Of a stretch of DNA of 64,000 nucleotides, positions 8,969 to 15,558 are shown piece after piece. The first letter of the stretch is position 1. Each line of letters begins with the position of its first letter. Under the pieces are notes generated by a model that saw only the letters and a list, made by a program, of their open reading frames with translations, did no database searches and was not told where the DNA came from. The stretch is from AV40 sp963817335 (GTDB lineage Bacteria > Verrucomicrobiota > Verrucomicrobiia > Chthoniobacterales > UBA10450). Location: NCBI GenBank assembly GCA_963817335.1, contig CAWFNX010000005.1, positions 1,426,001 through 1,490,000 on the forward strand, read 5' to 3'. A program made the position numbers and the translations under genes.

Positions 8969-9523
8969 ATGCGGGATTTGGGTTCGAAAAAACCGCGGTG
9001 TCTCACGGGATCGCTGCTGGTGGCGCATCCGAGCATGCTGGATCCTAATTTTCGGCGCACGGTACTTTTCATTTCCGCGCACGATCCCGAAGACGGGGCG
9101 ATCGGCGTCATTATTAATAGGCCACTGGACAAGAATGTGGCCGATCTCGTCACCGAAGTGCCGCCCCAAAACCTGGCCGATGTCCCGGTTTTTTTTGGCG
9201 GGCCGGTTGGTAACAATCAACTCATGCTGGCCGCGTTTGAATGGCACACCGGCAAAGGGCTGAAGATGAATCATCACACAATCAGTGCCGTTCCTGAGGC
9301 AGCGGACGATGCGCCGTCAGTTCGCGCGTTTTTGGGTTACGCGGGTTGGAGCGCCGGCCAGCTCGAGGCCGAGATGAAACAAAAAGCATGGATCGTTCAA
9401 CGGCCGAACCGCGCCACCTTGAAATTCGAACGGTTGTCCCGGCTCTGGTTCGACATCATGAACAAACTCGGCCCGTGGTACCGGATGCTGGCCGCGGCCC
9501 CCGACGATCCGTCGCTAAATTAA
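8969..9523 (+). CDS. yqgE: YqgE/AlgH family protein (UPF0301)
   Basis: 184 residues covering the whole family: GSLLVAHPSMLDPNFRRTV near the N-terminus, GAIGVIINRPLD, then VFFGGPVGNNQLM and FLGYAGWSAGQLEAEM. These are the hallmark motifs of UPF0301/DUF179. The biochemical function is unsettled; in Pseudomonas AlgH was linked to alginate regulation, and the fold suggests a binding role. It is a plus-strand gene about 90 bp before ald, but the intervening repeat makes operon structure uncertain. Confidence 0.93.
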   Translation: MRDLGSKKPRCLTGSLLVAHPSMLDPNFRRTVLFISAHDPEDGAIGVIINRPLDKNVADLVTEVPPQNLADVPVFFGGPVGNNQLMLAAFEWHTGKGLKMNHHTISAVPEAADDAPSVRAFLGYAGWSAGQLEAEMKQKAWIVQRPNRATLKFERLSRLWFDIMNKLGPWYRMLAAAPDDPSLN

Positions 9524-9616
9524 GTGATCAGTGGCCAGTGACCAGTGATCAGAAAAAGCAGATGCAATTGCATTTTTAACTTGTCACTGGTCACTCAACA
9601 CTGGTCACTTCTTTAG
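9524..9616. repeat. Inverted GTGACCAGTG repeats between yqgE and ald
   Basis: The left half reads GTGATCAGTGGCCAGTGACC and the right half carries CACTGGTCACT twice, so the spacer can fold into a long stem. The loop holds a perfect palindrome ATGCAATTGCAT. Related GTGACCAGTGA text recurs near 61.9 kb. The ald start codon follows within about 15 bases of the right half. Confidence 0.6.
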
Positions 9617-10714
9617 ATGATCATTGGCGTTCCCAGGGAAATTAAAGAGCAAGAGCAGCGGGTCGCCTTACTGCCTTCGGCGGCAGACCAACTGAAACGG
9701 CGCGGCCATTCCGTCATCGTGCAAAAGAATGCCGGGGTCGGTTCGGGTTATTTGGATGACGAATACAAAAAGGCGGGCGCTGAAATCGTCGACTCGGCCG
9801 AGGAAGTTTTTAAGCGGGCGGAGATGATTGTTAAAGTGAAAGAGCCGTTGCCGGCGGAATTTCCACTATTACGAAAAGGCCAGATTCTTTTCACCTATCT
9901 GCATCTGGCCGCGAGCAAGCCGTTGACCGAAGCATTGTTGAAATCCGGAGTCACGGGGATCGCCTACGAAACGATCCAGGTGAACGGTCGCCTTCCGCTG
10001 CTTGAACCGATGAGCGAGGTCGCCGGCCGGATGTCAGTGGTGATGGGCGCGAACTTTTTGGCCAAACACAATGGCGGCAGCGGGGTGTTGCTCGGGGGCG
10101 TGCCCGGCGTGTTGCCGGGACGCGCCGTTGTCATCGGCGGCGGAACCTCGGGAGTAAACGCGTTGCGCATGGCCAAAGGTCTCGGCGCGGATGTCACGAT
10201 TCTGGATATAGATGTCGAACGGCTGCGCTTTCTCGACCTGGCGATGGAAGATTTGCACACTCTCTATTCCAGCGAAGCAAACCTTAATTATCTCATGCCG
10301 GATTGCGATCTGCTGATCGGGGCGGTGCTGTTGCCTGGAGCCAAGGCGCCGAAATTGATCACCCGCGCGATGTTGCGAAAAATGAAACCGGGGAGCGTGT
10401 TCGTGGACATTTCCATCGACCAGGGCGGCTGCGCAGAAACGTCGCGGCCGACTACTCACGTCGATCCGGTTTATGTCGAGGAAGGGGTGACGCACTATTG
10501 TGTGGCGAATATGCCGGCTGCATATGCTCGCACCTCAACCCAGGCCCTCACCAATGTGACTTTGCGTTATGTGCAATTATTGGCTGATTGCGGTTTGAAG
10601 GAAGCGTGCCTGAAACAGCCCTCGCTCGCTGGAGGGATTAACACCCTCGACGGCAAGCTCACCTGCCAGGCGGTTGCGGAAGCGCACAGTTTAAAATACG
10701 AAGCGCCTTTTTAG
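9617..10714 (+). CDS. ald: Alanine dehydrogenase
   Basis: NAD-dependent oxidative deamination of L-alanine to pyruvate and ammonia, reversible. 365 residues, family length. The N-terminus MIIGVPREIKEQEQRVALLP contains the substrate-binding Arg region, followed by VKVKEPLPAE, the catalytic region TYLHLAASK, MSEVAGRMSV, and the Rossmann motif VVIGGGTSGVNALRMAKGLGA. The end (FVDISIDQGGCAETSRPTTH, then VANMPAAYARTST) is typical. It links carbon and nitrogen metabolism in cytosol. The start is the ATG at 9617, directly after the repeat-filled spacer. Confidence 0.96.
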   Translation: MIIGVPREIKEQEQRVALLPSAADQLKRRGHSVIVQKNAGVGSGYLDDEYKKAGAEIVDSAEEVFKRAEMIVKVKEPLPAEFPLLRKGQILFTYLHLAASKPLTEALLKSGVTGIAYETIQVNGRLPLLEPMSEVAGRMSVVMGANFLAKHNGGSGVLLGGVPGVLPGRAVVIGGGTSGVNALRMAKGLGADVTILDIDVERLRFLDLAMEDLHTLYSSEANLNYLMPDCDLLIGAVLLPGAKAPKLITRAMLRKMKPGSVFVDISIDQGGCAETSRPTTHVDPVYVEEGVTHYCVANMPAAYARTSTQALTNVTLRYVQLLADCGLKEACLKQPSLAGGINTLDGKLTCQAVAEAHSLKYEAPF

Positions 10715-10774
10715 TGTTATTGTCCCAACCGCGGAGACCCCGCGCTTCGATTCATCAATTAACCAAACGTGCCT

Positions 10775-10939
10775 ATGAAAAAATATATTTGCGTACTTGC
10801 CAGCGTAGCGTTGCTCGCGGCTTGCGAACAAAAAACGGAAACTGTGACACCGGCGTCGCCGGCCGCTTCGCCCGAGTCAACGACCACCACCACAACAACA
10901 ACGACAACGGAGTCTCCGTCCCCGGCGTCAACTCCTTAA
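10775..10939 (+). CDS. Tiny lipoprotein, Thr-rich
   Basis: A 54-residue reading frame: MKKYICVLASVALLAACEQK, then a low-complexity tail with a run of ten Thr (ACC/ACA/ACG codons) and a Ser/Pro end. LLAAC is a lipobox, so the mature product would be a lipid-anchored peptide of under 40 residues. It is clearly paralogous to the next gene over the signal peptide and first mature residues (AACEQK). No known domain. It may resemble entericidin-type small lipoproteins in design, but this is only analogy. Confidence 0.7.
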   Translation: MKKYICVLASVALLAACEQKTETVTPASPAASPESTTTTTTTTTTESPSPASTP

Positions 10940-10971
10940 ATAATTAACACTCGCGTCCGTCAAAGCCTTAC

Positions 10972-11163
10972 ATGAACAAATACATCTGTCTTTTAATGGG
11001 GGCCGCGCTCCTGGCGGCTTGTGAGCAAAAGGAAACAACTGTCACGAATCCGCCGGGTGAGAAAAAGGAGAGCAACACGACGATCGTCAAAGAATCGCCG
11101 GCGCCTTCGACCAAGACCGAAACAAAAACCGACATTAACGTCACTACGTCCCCTTCTCCGTAA
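10972..11163 (+). CDS. Tiny lipoprotein, paralogue of the preceding gene
   Basis: 63 residues: MNKYICLLMGAALLAACEQK followed by a polar Lys/Thr/Pro-rich tail (TKTETKTDINVTTSPSP). The signal peptide, lipobox (LLAAC) and first mature residues match the upstream 54-residue gene, from which it is separated by 32 bp, indicating a tandem duplication with diverged tails. A hairpin terminator follows at 11189. Function unknown; probably anchored in the envelope. Confidence 0.75.
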   Translation: MNKYICLLMGAALLAACEQKETTVTNPPGEKKESNTTIVKESPAPSTKTETKTDINVTTSPSP

Positions 11164-11188
11164 CGCAGGGTACGTCGTTCTAATTCGC

Positions 11189-11226
11189 AAAGTCTTTCGC
11201 TCCATTTCGGTGGGCGAAAGACTTTT
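11189..11226 (+). terminator. Intrinsic terminator-like hairpin after the lipoproteins
   Basis: A perfect 12-bp stem (AAAGTCTTTCGC / GCGAAAGACTTT) with a 13-base loop and TTTT at its 3' edge, 25 bp after the lipoprotein stop codon. It would separate the lipoprotein transcript from rnpA. Confidence 0.65.
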
Positions 11227-11240
11227 GCTGTACGGCAATT

Positions 11241-11335
11241 GTCATTCCGACCGAAGTGGAGGAATCTCTTACTATTGCCTGGCCTTGGTTTGACCAGAAA
11301 TATTTAGAGATGTCTCGACTTCGCTCGACATGACA
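11241..11335. repeat. 95-bp inverted-repeat element upstream of rnpA
   Basis: The left end GTCATTCCGACCGAAGTGGA and the right end, read in reverse complement GTCATGTCGAGCGAAGTCGA, are imperfect inverted repeats of about 29 bp each (about 22 matches). The right end contains the ATG called as the rnpA start. Looks like a non-autonomous mobile repeat. Confidence 0.6.
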
Positions 11336-11701
11336 AAGGGAAGTCCCGCAAAACGCCTGACATTTCCCAAGCGCCGGCGATTAACCCGGGTTGCGGAATT
11401 CGACCGAGTGAAGCGAGCCGGCGACGCTCATCGGGGACACTTTCTGGTGCTCAGCGTGCTCTGGGTCGATAACTCTGGATTTCGGGCCGGCTTTGTTACT
11501 TCGCGCGCGGTGGGGCGGGCCGTTGCCCGTAATCGAGTGCGGCGCCGGTTGCGCGAGATCGTGCGCAAGCATCAGAACGAGATCGCGGATGGGTTCTGGA
11601 TTGTTACGATCGCTCGCGCATCCGCGGCAAACGCAACCCACCCGGAGTTGGAAGCTGAATGGTTGCGTCTGGCTGGGCGCGCTTCTATCCTAGCCGCTTG
11701 A
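11330..11701 (+). CDS. rnpA: Ribonuclease P protein component
   Basis: Basic protein subunit that assists the RNase P RNA in maturing tRNA 5' ends. 123 residues, family length. LTFPKRRRLTRVAEFDRVKRAG is near the N-terminus and the RNR motif reads AVGRAVARNRVRRRLREIVR. It begins the conserved rnpA-yidD-yidC-khpB block. rpmH, which usually precedes rnpA, is not visible upstream. The start ATG sits in the right arm of a repeat element, so either the repeat donates the start or translation begins at a non-ATG codon a few residues later. Its TGA overlaps the yidD ATG by one base. Confidence 0.93.
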   Translation: MTKGSPAKRLTFPKRRRLTRVAEFDRVKRAGDAHRGHFLVLSVLWVDNSGFRAGFVTSRAVGRAVARNRVRRRLREIVRKHQNEIADGFWIVTIARASAANATHPELEAEWLRLAGRASILAA

Positions 11702-11955
11702 TGCGCACCCTGATTCGCATTTTTATCCGAGCTTACCAAGTCACCCTTTCGCCGGTCCTGGTCGCCCTTGGCGGGCCCGGTTCGGGGTGCCGGTTTCACC
11801 CAACTTGCTCGGAATATTTTCTGCAGGCAGTTGACTCGCACGGGGCCGTGCGCGGAATTTTTTTGGGACTGAAACGAATCGCTCGATGTCATCCCTGGGG
11901 CGGCTCCGGTGAAGATCCGGTTCCGCTGGGAAGGCAGGCTAACCGTTGCGCGTGA
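11701..11955 (+). CDS. yidD: Membrane protein insertion efficiency factor YidD
   Basis: 84 residues. LIRIFIRAYQVTLSPVL is the amphipathic helix, followed by the Cys-rich signature GCRFHPTCSEYFLQAVDSHGAVRG and RIARCHPWGGSGEDPVP. YidD assists YidC-dependent insertion of inner-membrane proteins. The start was set to the ATG at 11701, which overlaps the rnpA stop (TGATG) and implies translational coupling; an upstream in-frame ATG at 11659 would overlap rnpA and add residues foreign to the family. Confidence 0.92.
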   Translation: MRTLIRIFIRAYQVTLSPVLVALGGPGSGCRFHPTCSEYFLQAVDSHGAVRGIFLGLKRIARCHPWGGSGEDPVPLGRQANRCA

Positions 11956-11976
11956 TTCTAAGTCACCAGAAGTTTT

Positions 11977-13725
11977 ATGGACCGAACCGCATGGATCGCT
12001 GTTACCCTTTGCACACTTGGCTTGATCGGCTGGTATCTGTATATCGGCAAGCAAAGCCAGCAGTTGAAGCAGCAACAGCAGCAACAGCAGCAACAGCAGC
12101 AACAGCAGCAACAACTTGCGGTCACCGCTTCGCCCACACCATCCGTTGCAACTAGCGGATTAGCGGCTCCGACATCGTCGCCCGTGGCGGCTCCGGCTGC
12201 GAGCGCAACCCCGGCAGCGCAACCAACTCCCGAATTCGCAGAGAAAACCGAGACGCTACGCAATGATGATGTTGAACTTCACCTGACGAACCGTGGGGGC
12301 GGGATCCGCGACGCTGTTTTGTTGAATCACATCGCCCAGGACGATCAAAGAGTCGTTATCAATTCAAAAGATCAACCGCCGATCGGCGCGTTGGTCGAGC
12401 AGCCGAACACGCCGCGTTTCGAAGAATTTAATATGAGCCGCGAACCGGACGGCGGAATCAAATGCGAACGGTCAGCCGACAACGTTATCATTCGTAAAAA
12501 GTTCTTCTTTCCGCCGAGCAAGGAGAAGAAAGATAATTTTCTGGCCGAGATGGACGTCGATGTGGTGAACGGCGGGGCCCAGCCTTATTCGAATCCCGGC
12601 TATTTTGTGTCGCTTGGCTCCGCGGCGCCCATTCATCCCAGGGACTACTCTTATTATACCCGATTGGTTTGGTGCCTGGATGGCAAGGCCAAAGGCGTTG
12701 ACGTAAATTGGTTCGGCGGCGGCGGCGGCGTTTTAGGGATTGGTGCGCGGGCAGCGCAGCCGTTTTATCAACAGGACCTTGCCAACGCCGATTGGGCCGC
12801 GGTCAGCGATCAGTTCTTCACTACCCTGATTGCGTCTCTAACTGCGAAAGCAAATGGAGTGTGGGGACGGCGCTTCGATATTTCGCCTGAACAAAAAATG
12901 TTTGGACTCACCGGCGCTTTGCGCATGCCGGCGTTCCAATTGCCGCCCGGCCAGACCTACAACGCTCGCTTTGAAATTTGGGCCGGACCGAAAATCTACC
13001 ACCGCCTCGCCCGCCTCGATCACAACGAAGGCGAGATCATGGACTTCGGAATATTCAAGATCGTGAGTCAGTTCCTGCTGAACTTCCTGAACTGGCTCCA
13101 CGGTTTTCTCGGCTCCTACGGCTGGTCCATTCTCGCACTTACCGCCGTTGTGAAAATCGTGCTCTGGCCGTTGCAGGGTAAAGCGAACAAGTCGATGCGG
13201 CGGATGGCGCTGTTGAATCCGAAAGTCCAGGAATTGCGGGACAAATACAAAGACGACCCGACCCGGATGAACCAGGAAGTGATGAAGCTCTACAAGGATT
13301 ACGGAATCAATCCGGTGGGCGGCTGTTTGCCGATGATGATTCAAATCCCGATCTTCTTCGGTCTGTTCAAAATGCTCGGCCAGGCGGTTGAGCTGCGAAA
13401 CTCGTCGTTTTTGTGGGTGAAGGATTTGTCGCAACCGGACACCGTGGCGCATTTGTTCAACGTCCCGATCAACGTCATTCCGCTGTGCATGGCCGCGAGC
13501 CAGATCTGGTTGATGGCGATGACGCCGAAGACGGGCGATCCCACCCAGCGCAGAGTGATGATGTTTACCCCGCTGATCTTTTTGTTTATCTGCTACAATT
13601 TTGCCGCGGCTCTGGCATTGTATTACACCACACAGAATCTTTTCAGTATCGTGCAATTCTATTACAACAAACGACAACCGGTGCCGACGCTGGAGAAAGT
13701 GCAGCCGGCCGGGAAACGCAAATGA
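11977..13725 (+). CDS. yidC: Membrane protein insertase YidC with polyglutamine tract
   Basis: Inner-membrane insertase/chaperone of the Oxa1/Alb3 family, 582 residues. The N-terminal TM (WIAVTLCTLGLIGWYLYIG) is followed by a linker with 15 consecutive Gln (residues about 32-46), a Pro/Ala-rich stretch and the large periplasmic domain. The conserved insertase region begins near residue 370 (LNFLNWLHGFLGSYGWSIL, then PLQGKANKSMRRM and NPVGGCLPMMIQIPIFFGLF). The Gln run is coded by a CAG/CAA microsatellite at 12070-12114. The stop codon overlaps the khpB start (ATGA). Family assignment is certain; the Gln tract is unusual. Confidence 0.97.
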   Translation: MDRTAWIAVTLCTLGLIGWYLYIGKQSQQLKQQQQQQQQQQQQQQQLAVTASPTPSVATSGLAAPTSSPVAAPAASATPAAQPTPEFAEKTETLRNDDVELHLTNRGGGIRDAVLLNHIAQDDQRVVINSKDQPPIGALVEQPNTPRFEEFNMSREPDGGIKCERSADNVIIRKKFFFPPSKEKKDNFLAEMDVDVVNGGAQPYSNPGYFVSLGSAAPIHPRDYSYYTRLVWCLDGKAKGVDVNWFGGGGGVLGIGARAAQPFYQQDLANADWAAVSDQFFTTLIASLTAKANGVWGRRFDISPEQKMFGLTGALRMPAFQLPPGQTYNARFEIWAGPKIYHRLARLDHNEGEIMDFGIFKIVSQFLLNFLNWLHGFLGSYGWSILALTAVVKIVLWPLQGKANKSMRRMALLNPKVQELRDKYKDDPTRMNQEVMKLYKDYGINPVGGCLPMMIQIPIFFGLFKMLGQAVELRNSSFLWVKDLSQPDTVAHLFNVPINVIPLCMAASQIWLMAMTPKTGDPTQRRVMMFTPLIFLFICYNFAAALALYYTTQNLFSIVQFYYNKRQPVPTLEKVQPAGKRK

Positions 13726-14210
13726 TGACGCCGAAAGAATTACTCGACACCATTCTCGGTTTTCTCGGCTTCGTGGTTGAGATTGAGGAATCGCAAAACG
13801 AGGCCGGCAATCTGGTATTGCAGGTTTACACCGAGGAAAGCCGGCGATTGATCGGGCGCGACGGCGAAACCCTGGAAGCGATCCAGTTTTTGCTAAATCG
13901 GTTGCTTCAAACGAGGGACAAGGACGCGCCAAAGGTTGTGGTCGATTGCGAGATGTACCGTTCAATGCGCGAAGACCGAATTGTGCAGCGCGTTCGGGGC
14001 TTGGCCGAACGCGTCCGCGCCACCGGACGATCGCTGCAATTGGAACCGATGAACTCGTACGAGCGCCGCATCGTCCACAACGCGTTCAAGGACGATCCGG
14101 ACATTGCCACCTGGAGCCCGTCGGATTCGGCGCGGATCAAACAGATCACCCTGTTGAAGCGCCAGTCCAAGAACGAACCGTCGGAGAAACAGCCCGCCAG
14201 CAAAGAATAA
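13722..14210 (+). CDS. khpB: KhpB/Jag-type RNA-binding protein (KH-R3H)
   Basis: 162 residues. A KH-type domain with the GxxG loop GRDG (RRLIGRDGETLEAIQFLLNR) is followed by an R3H domain (SYERRIVHNAFKDDPDIATW, with the Arg-x3-His signature). KhpB/Jag binds RNA and affects cell envelope growth in Gram-positives; its place after yidC is widely conserved. The start was placed at the ATG at 13722, overlapping the yidC TGA; the frame extends further upstream inside yidC but without family similarity. The Lys/Ser-rich tail ends before a REP hairpin. The N-terminal Jag domain found in some homologues is short or absent. Confidence 0.88.
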   Translation: MMTPKELLDTILGFLGFVVEIEESQNEAGNLVLQVYTEESRRLIGRDGETLEAIQFLLNRLLQTRDKDAPKVVVDCEMYRSMREDRIVQRVRGLAERVRATGRSLQLEPMNSYERRIVHNAFKDDPDIATWSPSDSARIKQITLLKRQSKNEPSEKQPASKE

Positions 14211-14292
14211 GGGGGCTCGCGCTGTCCAGCGCAATCAAACGCGTTCAGGAACCGTTCCGCCTAGCCTTAGAGCGCGCGGCTTTCGTCATGAA

Positions 14293-14322
14293 AATAGCCC
14301 AGCGCTAAAACGCTGGGCTATT
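14293..14322. repeat. Solo AATAGCCCAGCG hairpin
   Basis: A 12-bp perfect stem (AATAGCCCAGCG / CGCTGGGCTATT) with a 6-base loop between convergent khpB and the FAD oxidase. Same sequence as the ends of the element at 1599-1745. It could also serve as a terminator, but there is no clear T-tract. Confidence 0.75.
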
Positions 14323-14346
14323 ATCGTCGCGCGCCGAAATGTTCAC

Positions 14347-15558
14347 CTAGCCTTCGAAACGCGCGGCTTCCTTTATCACGCCGGCTTTCACTTCCGGTCG
14401 CCAGCGAAACTTTTTCAAAATCGGGTTCGGTTTTCCCTCGACGGCATCGGCTGTGATTTCACCGAGGACGGGCGCAAACTTAAATCCGTGACCGCAATCG
14501 CCGGTCGAAATGACCAGGTTCGGCCGCTTCGGGTCCGGCGCGATCCAAAGATCGCCATCGTTGGTATCGCAATACATGCAAATCCGGGTGTAAACGATCG
14601 GCGCGTCCGCGAGCGAGGGAATGGTCGATCGTAAAAATGTGCGCAGGCCCTTTTCTTCGTCAGTGGTGACCACGCGCTCGGCTGAATCCGGCGACATTTC
14701 GCGTCCACCTCCGTGGTTGGCGATTTTCACGACACCCTGATTCAATGGAAATCCGTAGAACCCCGTCGTCGAGATGTCCGCACCAAAAAATGGGAATCGC
14801 TCGGGTAGAAAAAGTTCCGGCCTCGGCGGTTTCAAATGAAAAACGGGATGTCCGGTCGCCCGGAAAAACGGCTTCGTATCTTCCAGCAAGTACGGCGTCC
14901 ACGCTCCGGCGGCGATCACAACGGCGTCTGCCCTGATTTTGTAGGGGAAGCCGTTGGCTTCCCGCAGGACGCTAACAGCGTCCCCTACAGAATTCTCGAC
15001 TATGACTCCTCTGGCGCAATTGTCGCCGTCGTCGATCCCGATGACGTTCGCGTGCTCGCGCAATTCGACGCCGATCGATTTTGCGTAATCAACCAACGTC
15101 GCGACCACGCGACCGCTTTCCGCAAAACCGGCCTCCGGATCGAAAAAGCCGTCATGAAATCTTTCCTGGGCAAACGCCGGGAAACGTCGATGAAACTGCG
15201 TCGCCTCGAACCGCTCGAATGGATGTCGATGCTTTTCCAGCACCCGCGCGCTTTCGTATTCGAAATCGCCCGGACGCATCGGTTGCTGGCAAACGAACAA
15301 CACTCCGGTTTCATGGTAGAGCTCGGTCCCGAATTTTCTGTTCCACTCGCGCCAGATCGGGATGCTGCGTTCGGCCAGCGCGGTGTAATCCTCGTCCGGA
15401 CCGTAGGCAGCCCGGACCGCTTTGCTGATATCGGTGGAAGCAGCCAGCGGATAGGGGATGGGGCCCGGATCGACCAGAATAACTGCGTGTCCGCGATTTT
15501 TTAACTCGATCGCCGCGGTGACACCGCTAATCCCAGCTCCGACGACGATTATCTTCAA
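14347..15558 (-). CDS. FAD-dependent oxidoreductase, DAO / sarcosine-oxidase-like
   Basis: 403 residues. The dinucleotide-binding motif is VVGAGISGVTAAIELKNRGH at the N-terminus, and the C-terminal FAD motif includes NLVISTGDCGHGFKFAPVLGE. This fits monomeric sarcosine oxidase / N-methyl-amino acid oxidase relatives that oxidise secondary amines with O2. The start is a TTG at 15558 that overlaps the TGA of the upstream TPR gene (TTGA), implying coupling. Residues VGDAVSVLREANGFPY are encoded exactly by a 48-bp palindromic repeat (14941-14988), an in-frame insertion between VENS and KIRADAVVIAAGA, just before the strand carrying the second FAD contact. The precise substrate cannot be told from sequence. 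Confidence 0.85.
   Translation of the reverse strand: MKIIVVGAGISGVTAAIELKNRGHAVILVDPGPIPYPLAASTDISKAVRAAYGPDEDYTALAERSIPIWREWNRKFGTELYHETGVLFVCQQPMRPGDFEYESARVLEKHRHPFERFEATQFHRRFPAFAQERFHDGFFDPEAGFAESGRVVATLVDYAKSIGVELREHANVIGIDDGDNCARGVIVENSVGDAVSVLREANGFPYKIRADAVVIAAGAWTPYLLEDTKPFFRATGHPVFHLKPPRPELFLPERFPFFGADISTTGFYGFPLNQGVVKIANHGGGREMSPDSAERVVTTDEEKGLRTFLRSTIPSLADAPIVYTRICMYCDTNDGDLWIAPDPKRPNLVISTGDCGHGFKFAPVLGEITADAVEGKPNPILKKFRWRPEVKAGVIKEAARFEG
14941..14988. repeat. GTAG-bracketed double palindrome inside the FAD oxidase gene
   Basis: GTAG (14941-14944), hairpin GGGAAGCC-GTT-GGCTTCCC (14945-14963), 3-base linker, hairpin GGACGCT-AAC-AGCGTCC (14967-14983), then CTAC (14985-14988). 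Length 48 bp, sixteen codons, open in the coding phase. The layout is that of two inverted REP sequences with GTAG feet (a BIME). Confidence 0.85.

Noticed and set aside
11572..12263. Minus-strand frames with poly-Leu and poly-Cys runs
   Set aside because: They arise from reading the yidC CAG/CAA microsatellite on the other strand.
12838..13965. 375-codon minus-strand frame opposite yidC
   Set aside because: Antisense shadow of a well-defined insertase gene; composition is His/Arg-rich without domains.
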